The translations under genes were made by a program, and so were the position numbers. From an uncultured Porphyromonadaceae bacterium (GTDB taxonomy: Bacteria > Bacteroidota > Bacteroidia > Bacteroidales > Muribaculaceae), in contig CABQCA010000073.1 in NCBI GenBank assembly GCA_902462525.1, positions 1-10,706 on the forward strand: a stretch of 10,706 bases of DNA. Direction: 5' to 3'. The notes beneath the pieces are model-generated. The model worked only from the letters and a program-made list of their open reading frames with translations, made no database searches and had not been told where the DNA came from. Shown here piece by piece: positions 6,072 to 10,706 of this stretch. Positions within the stretch are counted from its first letter, which is position 1; each line of letters starts with the position of its first letter.

Positions 6072-8618
6072 ATGTACTCAATGATTCGAACTCTCGCACT
6101 GTCGGCGGCGGTGCTGATTCCGGCTGTCGCAATGGCCGACAGCGACGGTGTGGTCTACCGCGACAAGCACCACAGGTTCACGGTTGTCGCCGACGGTCTT
6201 GTGCGAATGGAGTATGCTCCGAACGGTCGCTTTGTCGACAAACCGTCGTTCGTAGGCTTCGAGCGCTCCTATCCTGAAATAAAAGCCGACGTCTCCGACG
6301 AAAACGGCATCGTCAGCATCGAAACTCCGAAGATGTCGCTATCCTACCGTAAGTCGAAAGGACCTTTCACGGCCGAAAACCTCACAATAAAATCTGCACA
6401 AGGCATCAAGACCTTCGAGTGGAAGCCCGGTATGGAACAGAAGCATAATCTGCTCGGCACAACCCGCACTCTCGACCAGTGGGATGGTTCCGACATTATG
6501 CTCAAAGGCGAAGACGGGAAACGACATCCACATCCCCGCACTCTCGACAAAGGGCTGCTGGCACGCGACGGATGGACCCTCATCGACGACTCGCGCGGAT
6601 TCCTCCTCGACTCCGATCCCGAAATACCGTGGGTGGAAAAAAGAAAAAGCAAGCAGGGCGCACAGGACTGGTACTTCCTCGCCTACGGAAATAACTATGA
6701 AGGCGCGCTCCATGATTTCACTGTCCTCTCGGGACCGATGTCTCTGCCGCCGCGCTACGCATTCGGTTACTGGTGGTCGCGATGGTGGGCCTACTCCGAG
6801 CATGAGTTCAAGAATCTTATCGACAGATTCGAGGACTGTCGTATTCCCCTCGAAGTGCTTGTCATCGACATGGACTGGCACTATACCGACGCAGAGCACG
6901 GCGGCTGGACGGGCTGGACGTGGAACCGCCGGCTTTTCCCAGAACCGCAACGCTTTCTCAACTACCTGCGCGACCACAATATGAAAGTCACACTCAATCT
7001 TCACCCGGCTTCTGGTGTAAAGAAATTCGAAGCTTCGTATCCCGAAATAGCCCGCGAAAACGGCATCGATCCGGCCACTGAAGCCGATGTGCCGTGGGTA
7101 TCGTCTGACCGCCGCTTCATCAACAGTGTCTTCGACCATATCCTCAATCCCATGAGCCGCGAAGGGGTGTCATTCTGGTGGCTCGACTGGCAGCAGGACC
7201 CCTACGATGCCCGTATCGACAGCCTGAGCAACACATGGTGGCTCAACTATGTATTCTTCAACAAAATGAAGAACGACCAGCCCGACGTTCGTCCTATGAT
7301 CTATCACCGCTGGGGCGGACTTGGCAACCACCGCTATCAGATCGGATTCTCTGGCGACAACTACGCCACATGGAAATCGCTCGACTTCCTGCCCTACTTC
7401 ACTTCGACAGCAGCCAACGTGTGCTACGGTTTCTGGTGTCACGACCTTGGCGGCCACTACATGGCTCAGGGCGACTCAACGACAAATGCCGAACTCTACG
7501 CCCGCTCCATGCAGTTCGGCGCATACAGCCCGATGATGCGCACTCACTCCAACAAAAACGCACGACTGGTGAAAGAGCCGTGGAACTTCGACCGCAACAT
7601 CCTGTCGGTAATCCGCTCGGCAGTGCAGGAGCGCTACCGCATGATTCCCTACATCTACACCATGGCCCGCAAGGCCCACGACACGGGTGTGGCCATATGC
7701 CGCCCCATGTACTACGCCAGCCCTGAAAAAGAAGAAGCTTACTCGGCTCCGGGACAGTATATGTTCGGCGACGGCATGCTCGTGGCTCCGGTGACACATG
7801 CCGGTACCGACGGATTCGCCGACATCAGTGTATGGCTGCCCGATGGTCTGTGGTACGAGAAGTCAAGCGGCACCTTGCTCCGGGGCGACAGCACCTACAC
7901 CCGCCGCTTCGCGCTCGACGAGATTCCGGTGTATGTGAAAGCCGGCTCGGTGATTCCCGTTCATGCACGCCCCGAAAATACTCTGCGCCATAACGACAAT
8001 CCGATATGCTTCGAAGTATATCCCGGCGGCAACGGCTCGTTCACTCTCTACGAAGACTACGGCGACGACAACCGCTACGACACCGAGTACGCCACAACCT
8101 GCATCACGTCGGAGCAGACCGACACAACCCTCACAGTGGTGATATCGCCCCGCAAAGGTTCCTACCGCGAAATGCCGGCTCAGCGCGCCTTCAGCATCCG
8201 CGTACCGGCAAGCTGCCCGCCGCTGTCTGTCACTGTCGACGGACAGCCTTGCGGCTATTCCTACGACCCCGCGGAACTTGCAGCCGTCGTTGAGCTGCCT
8301 ATGAAGGACTGCGGTACCGAACGAAAAGTGATCATGACCTTCGACAGCGACCACACCATAGCCGACGGGGCAATCGGCGACATGAAACGCTTTGTCGCCG
8401 CCTTCGGTGAACTAAAGAACCACTATGCCCGGCTTTGCGTAAACGAGGACTTCGGCCCCATGTCGACAGTCTACGAGCGCATCGAGTACTATCCCGACCG
8501 TACAGCCGAAACCGTTTCGGCCTTCAGGAATAAGTATGCCCGAATCGACGAAATCGTCGCTGCCCAGGACATGAGCGACAAAGCCCGCGCCTGGTTCCTG
8601 ACAGCGCTGGGAAAATAA
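6072..8618 (+). CDS. Secreted glycoside hydrolase family 31 (alpha-glycosidase type), specificity unknown
   Basis: From the ATG at 6072 the protein has 848 residues and starts with MYSMIRTLALSAAVLIPAVA, a signal peptide probably cleaved after AMA. An in-frame ATG at 6039 would add 11 residues, but it abuts the right arm of the 5951-6037 hairpin and makes a long n-region, so 6072 is preferred; 6081 is also possible. Residues about 23-225 form the N-terminal beta-sandwich. The (beta/alpha)8 barrel runs about 230-560 with VIDMDWH (Asp266, Asp268), the nucleophile Asp372 in FWWLDWQQ and the acid/base Asp429 in FSGDNYATW. It continues with DLGGHY, ARSMQFGAYSPMMRTHSNKN and ERYRMIPYIYTMAR. A C-terminal beta domain with a VAPV motif follows. 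An extra charged, probably helical tail spans about 765-848. GH31 enzymes mostly release alpha-linked sugars such as glucose, xylose or galactose. WQQ after the nucleophile differs from the DMNE-type motif of classical alpha-glucosidases, so the substrate should not be assumed. It is the last gene of the SusCD locus, before the terminator at 8624. Confidence 0.94.
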   Translation: MYSMIRTLALSAAVLIPAVAMADSDGVVYRDKHHRFTVVADGLVRMEYAPNGRFVDKPSFVGFERSYPEIKADVSDENGIVSIETPKMSLSYRKSKGPFTAENLTIKSAQGIKTFEWKPGMEQKHNLLGTTRTLDQWDGSDIMLKGEDGKRHPHPRTLDKGLLARDGWTLIDDSRGFLLDSDPEIPWVEKRKSKQGAQDWYFLAYGNNYEGALHDFTVLSGPMSLPPRYAFGYWWSRWWAYSEHEFKNLIDRFEDCRIPLEVLVIDMDWHYTDAEHGGWTGWTWNRRLFPEPQRFLNYLRDHNMKVTLNLHPASGVKKFEASYPEIARENGIDPATEADVPWVSSDRRFINSVFDHILNPMSREGVSFWWLDWQQDPYDARIDSLSNTWWLNYVFFNKMKNDQPDVRPMIYHRWGGLGNHRYQIGFSGDNYATWKSLDFLPYFTSTAANVCYGFWCHDLGGHYMAQGDSTTNAELYARSMQFGAYSPMMRTHSNKNARLVKEPWNFDRNILSVIRSAVQERYRMIPYIYTMARKAHDTGVAICRPMYYASPEKEEAYSAPGQYMFGDGMLVAPVTHAGTDGFADISVWLPDGLWYEKSSGTLLRGDSTYTRRFALDEIPVYVKAGSVIPVHARPENTLRHNDNPICFEVYPGGNGSFTLYEDYGDDNRYDTEYATTCITSEQTDTTLTVVISPRKGSYREMPAQRAFSIRVPASCPPLSVTVDGQPCGYSYDPAELAAVVELPMKDCGTERKVIMTFDSDHTIADGAIGDMKRFVAAFGELKNHYARLCVNEDFGPMSTVYERIEYYPDRTAETVSAFRNKYARIDEIVAAQDMSDKARAWFLTALGK

Positions 8619-8623
8619 GAGTC

Positions 8624-8685
8624 AGGGGCGAGGAACGAAGTACGGAAGCGAGGTATAATGACTGCCCCGTCCCTCGCCCCTTTTT
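8624..8685 (+). terminator. Intrinsic terminator after the GH31 gene
   Basis: AGGGGCGAGG (8624-8633) is perfectly complementary to CCTCGCCCCT (8672-8681) and is followed by a T-run to 8685. The stem begins six bases after the GH31 stop codon. The 38-base loop is long for a terminator. It contains a second GCGAGG (8648-8653), which can pair with the same CCTCGC (8672-8677) as a shorter hairpin. Either form would place a GC-rich stem just before the T-run. This ends the SusCD-protease-GH31 transcript. Confidence 0.8.
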
Positions 8686-8694
8686 AATAAAAAA

Positions 8695-8726
8695 ATTGGC
8701 GGAAGAAAAAAAAAGAACTATCTTTG
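8695..8726 (+). promoter_or_regulatory. mdh: Bacteroidota-type promoter for mdh (-33 ATTG, -7 TATCTTTG)
   Basis: TATCTTTG at 8719-8726 is an exact match to the Bacteroidota -7 consensus TAnnTTTG. It lies 20 bases after ATTG at 8695-8698, which fits the -33 TTTG element with one mismatch. The spacing is in the accepted range. The element lies in an A-rich stretch between the upstream terminator and mdh, and predicts a start of transcription near 8732 with a leader of just under 50 bases. No repressor site or riboswitch is apparent in the short leader. Confidence 0.78.
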
Positions 8727-8779
8727 CCTATGTAAAACACCATTGACTGACATAACAACCAACCTTATACTATAAAACT

Positions 8780-9706
8780 ATGTCTAAAGTTACAGTAGTG
8801 GGCGCCGGCAACGTAGGCGCCACATGTGCAAATGTGCTGGTTACAAACCAGATAGCAGACGAAGTAGTTCTTCTCGACATCAAGGAAGGCGTATCCGAAG
8901 GAAAAGCCATGGATATCATGCAGACCGCCAATATCCTTGGTCTCAACACCCGTCTCAAAGGCGTTACCAACGACTATGCCGCTACCGAAGGCAGCGATGT
9001 TGTTGTCATCACTTCGGGTATTCCCCGCAAACCCGGCATGACTCGCGAAGAACTGATCGGCGTCAACGCCGGCATCGTTAAATCGGTGGCCGACAACGTG
9101 CTCGCTCACTCGCCCAACGCCATCATCGTGTGTGTGTCGAACCCCATGGATACCATGACCTACCTGCTGCACCGCGAAATGAAGCTTCCCAAAAACCGCA
9201 TCATAGGCATGGGCGGCGCTCTCGACAGCGCACGCTTCAAATACTTCCTCAGCCAGGCTCTCGGTGCCAACGCCAATGAAGTCGAAGGTATCGTAATCGG
9301 CGGCCACGGCGACACCACAATGATTCCTCTGAAGCGCTTCGCCGCTTACCGCGGTATTCCCGCTTCGACTCTCATGTCGGCTGAAGAACTCGACAAGGTC
9401 GCTGCCGACACCATGGTTGGCGGTGCCACACTCACCAAGCTCCTCGGCACATCGGCATGGTATGCTCCCGGCGCTGCCGCTGCTTCGGTTGTTGCCGCCG
9501 TTCTGGGCGACCAGAAGCGTCTTATCCCCTGCTCGGCTCTGCTCGAAGGCGAATACGGCGAAAAAGACCTCTGCATCGGTGTGCCCTGTATCCTGGGCCG
9601 CAACGGTATCGAGAAAATCGTCGAGTTCGACCTCAACGACGAAGAAAAGGCTCTCTTCGCCGCTTCGGCTGCCGCTGTTCACAAAACAAACGCCGCACTC
9701 AACTAA
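8780..9706 (+). CDS. mdh: NAD-dependent malate dehydrogenase
   Basis: This cytoplasmic enzyme interconverts malate and oxaloacetate with NAD/NADH. In Bacteroidales it is expected to work in the reductive branch leading to fumarate and succinate. The 308-residue length is normal for the LDH-like malate dehydrogenase family. The Rossmann motif GAGNVG (residues 8-13) and Asp33 at the end of strand beta-2 (VVLLD) indicate NAD rather than NADP. Substrate arginines Arg83 and Arg89 lie in PRKPGMTREE, with Arg152 as the third. Arg83 at the specificity position marks a malate rather than a lactate dehydrogenase. The catalytic pair is Asp149 (GALDSARF) and His176 (GGHGDTTM). The start MSKVTVVGAGNVG is the family norm, so it is secure. 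The gene has its own promoter (8695-8726) and terminators on both sides, so it is probably monocistronic. Nothing is missing or broken. Confidence 0.97.
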   Translation: MSKVTVVGAGNVGATCANVLVTNQIADEVVLLDIKEGVSEGKAMDIMQTANILGLNTRLKGVTNDYAATEGSDVVVITSGIPRKPGMTREELIGVNAGIVKSVADNVLAHSPNAIIVCVSNPMDTMTYLLHREMKLPKNRIIGMGGALDSARFKYFLSQALGANANEVEGIVIGGHGDTTMIPLKRFAAYRGIPASTLMSAEELDKVAADTMVGGATLTKLLGTSAWYAPGAAAASVVAAVLGDQKRLIPCSALLEGEYGEKDLCIGVPCILGRNGIEKIVEFDLNDEEKALFAASAAAVHKTNAALN

Positions 9707-9730
9707 TCGACGGCCTTAACCGTTAATACT

Positions 9731-9767
9731 ACACGCGGGGCTTTCTCCTGAGAACCCCGCGTGTTTT
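9731..9767 (+). terminator. Strong intrinsic terminator after mdh
   Basis: ACACGCGGGG (9731-9740) pairs perfectly with CCCCGCGTGT (9755-9764). Inside, TTCT (9743-9746) pairs with AGAA (9751-9754) around a CCTG loop, leaving only CT bulged. A T-run (9764-9767) follows. It lies 25 bases after the mdh stop and separates mdh from the thioredoxin gene. Confidence 0.92.
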
Positions 9768-9795
9768 CATTATACCTCAAACGACAATCGGAAAT

Positions 9796-10278
9796 ATGAA
9801 AAAAGCAGTTTATATCTTTGGGGCGGCACTGGCTCTCGCAGCCTGTACCCCCAAGGGCGCCGACAATACTCAGCAGACTGAAACACCGGCACAGGAGGCC
9901 CGGGCGGCCGCATCGCAGTATGCTCCCATGGCCGACGACGGCAAAGTAATGGTGCTCGAAGACAGCAACATCTACGCTCCGGGCGTGAAAGTGCCGCAGC
10001 TCACCATTCTCGACTTCAACGCCGTGTGGTGCGGTCCATGCCGGCAGCTCGCCCCTGTGCTCGATGAACTTGCCATAAAATACGAAGGACGTGTCACTTT
10101 CGTATCGGTCGACGTCGACAAGTTCGGAGGTCTCTTCGATGCTTACCGCATGGGCGACGCCATTCCGGCTGTGCTCTTCCTTTTCCCTGACGGAAGCCAG
10201 AAACGATACATAGGCACCGGCGACCTCCTGCCAGGCAACAAATTCGAAGCCCTTATCGACGCTGCTCTCGCAAAATGA
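9796..10278 (+). CDS. Thioredoxin-fold lipoprotein
   Basis: This 160-residue protein has a lipoprotein signal peptide ending in the lipobox LAAC, with lipidated Cys17. A low-complexity linker rich in Gln, Ala and Thr follows (about 18-45), then a single thioredoxin domain (about 50-158). The active site is WCGPC with Cys79 and Cys82. Asp73 in LDF matches the buried Asp26 of E. coli thioredoxin, and Pro124 in AIPAV is the cis-proline. All key residues for a working dithiol/disulfide enzyme are therefore present. It should sit in a membrane facing the periplasm; no acidic surface-export signal follows the Cys. The CGPC site suggests a reductant or thiol-disulfide exchange role rather than a strong oxidase, and its redox partner is unknown. 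The start at 9796 is fixed by the signal peptide and lies 28 bases after the terminator's T-run. No clear promoter was found in that short gap. Its stop overlaps the next gene's start. Confidence 0.93.
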   Translation: MKKAVYIFGAALALAACTPKGADNTQQTETPAQEARAAASQYAPMADDGKVMVLEDSNIYAPGVKVPQLTILDFNAVWCGPCRQLAPVLDELAIKYEGRVTFVSVDVDKFGGLFDAYRMGDAIPAVLFLFPDGSQKRYIGTGDLLPGNKFEALIDAALAK

Positions 10279-10706
10279 AAAAAAGAATAGCCGACCGTCT
10301 GGGCATTTCAGTCCTCAATCCCATGCAGGAGGCCACGCTGGCACTCCCCGTTCCGGCACGGCTGCGTCTGCTCGCGCCCACAGGCAGCGGCAAGACTCTT
10401 GCCTTTGCCATACCTTTCCTTCGCTCTCTGCCCAAGGATTCCGAAGGGTTGCGTGGACTCATCATAGCCCCTACCCGCGAACTCGTCATTCAGACTGCAG
10501 AAGTGCTCCGTGTGCTTGCCGCCCCCGAACGGAAGACGGTGGCGCTCTACGGCGGCCACAGCGTGCGCGAGGAAATCGCCAGCCTCAGCGGTAATCCCGA
10601 CATCGCCGTGGCCACCCCGGGCCGTCTGCTCGACCATATCCACCGCCGGCACATCGACGTGCGCGGAGTCCGTGCCCTTGTGCTCGACGAGTACGACAAA
10701 TCGCTC
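10275..10706 (+). CDS. DEAD-box-type RNA helicase, N-terminal part (3' end outside window)
   Basis: The ATG at 10275 overlaps the thioredoxin stop (ATGA), and the frame stays open to the right edge, giving 144 residues of RecA-like domain 1. The order of motifs is that of the SF2 DEAD-box family: a Q-motif region NPMQ (15-18), motif I APTGSGKT (34-41), motif Ia PTREL (66-70), GG (93-94), motif Ib TPGR (114-117) and motif II DEYD (138-141) followed by KSL. Tyr replaces the Ala of DEAD. The magnesium and ATP-binding acids Asp138, Glu139 and Asp141 are kept, so ATPase activity is not ruled out. Only 17 residues precede the Q-motif glutamine, and the aromatic residue usually found upstream of it is not seen. 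The protein would act in the cytoplasm on structured RNA; motifs III-VI and domain 2 lie outside the window. The four-base overlap suggests translational coupling to the thioredoxin gene, although the two functions are not obviously linked. Confidence 0.92.
   Translation, partial: MKKRIADRLGISVLNPMQEATLALPVPARLRLLAPTGSGKTLAFAIPFLRSLPKDSEGLRGLIIAPTRELVIQTAEVLRVLAAPERKTVALYGGHSVREEIASLSGNPDIAVATPGRLLDHIHRRHIDVRGVRALVLDEYDKSL

Noticed and set aside
8654..8660. TATAATG resembling an E. coli -10 box
   Set aside because: It lies in the terminator loop, Bacteroidota housekeeping promoters use TAnnTTTG, and a much better element exists at 8719-8726.
8765..9682. A 305-codon open frame on the minus strand across mdh, with other long minus-strand frames at 2598-3440 and 6339-7139
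   Set aside because: These mirror the GC-rich third positions of the real plus-strand genes. They show no recognisable domains and lie over well-conserved proteins.
9716..9726. Short palindrome TTAAC-C-GTTAA after mdh
   Set aside because: Five-base arms are too short to support an operator call, and the strong terminator follows directly.
9813..9820. Exact TATCTTTG -7 match inside the start of the thioredoxin gene
   Set aside because: It encodes part of the signal peptide, lies downstream of the start codon and has no -33 partner at the right distance.

Overview
The window looks like chromosomal DNA from a Bacteroidota bacterium, most likely order Bacteroidales. The evidence is a SusC/SusD pair, a C-terminal type IX secretion (T9SS) sorting domain, a promoter with the Bacteroidota -33/-7 architecture (TTG, then TATCTTTG), no Shine-Dalgarno motifs before the starts, and a malate dehydrogenase of the Bacteroidales type. 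Codons end strongly in C or G, so this is a GC-richer member. A gut Muribaculaceae-like organism is a plausible guess, but the sequence alone does not settle the family.

All genes read left to right. Positions 1-8618 form an outer-membrane nutrient-acquisition locus. It holds the C-terminal half of a SusC-like TonB-dependent transporter (cut by the left edge), its SusD-like surface lipoprotein 12 bases downstream, a large secreted S8 (subtilisin-type) protease with a T9SS sorting tail, and a secreted family 31 glycoside hydrolase. The first three are tightly packed with no terminator between them. Between the protease and the hydrolase lies an 87-base imperfect inverted repeat (5951-6037) that could fold into a long hairpin and has no obvious explanation. 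A hairpin plus T-run (8624-8685) closes the locus. One reading is that the exported protease and GH31 enzyme break down a protein or glycoprotein outside the cell, and the SusCD pair imports the products.

Positions 8686-9767 hold a self-contained housekeeping unit: a good Bacteroidota promoter, the NAD-dependent malate dehydrogenase gene mdh, and a strong intrinsic terminator. From 9796 a second small operon begins: a thioredoxin-fold lipoprotein whose stop codon overlaps the start of a DEAD-box-type RNA helicase. The helicase runs off the right edge just after motif II, which reads DEYD instead of DEAD.

The gene families are well known. The points most worth a second look are the pairing of SusCD with a T9SS protease and GH31, the long intergenic hairpin, an EF-hand-like loop at the extreme C-terminus of the SusD protein, the large insertion in the protease, and the unusual active-site surroundings and extra C-terminal tail of the GH31 enzyme.
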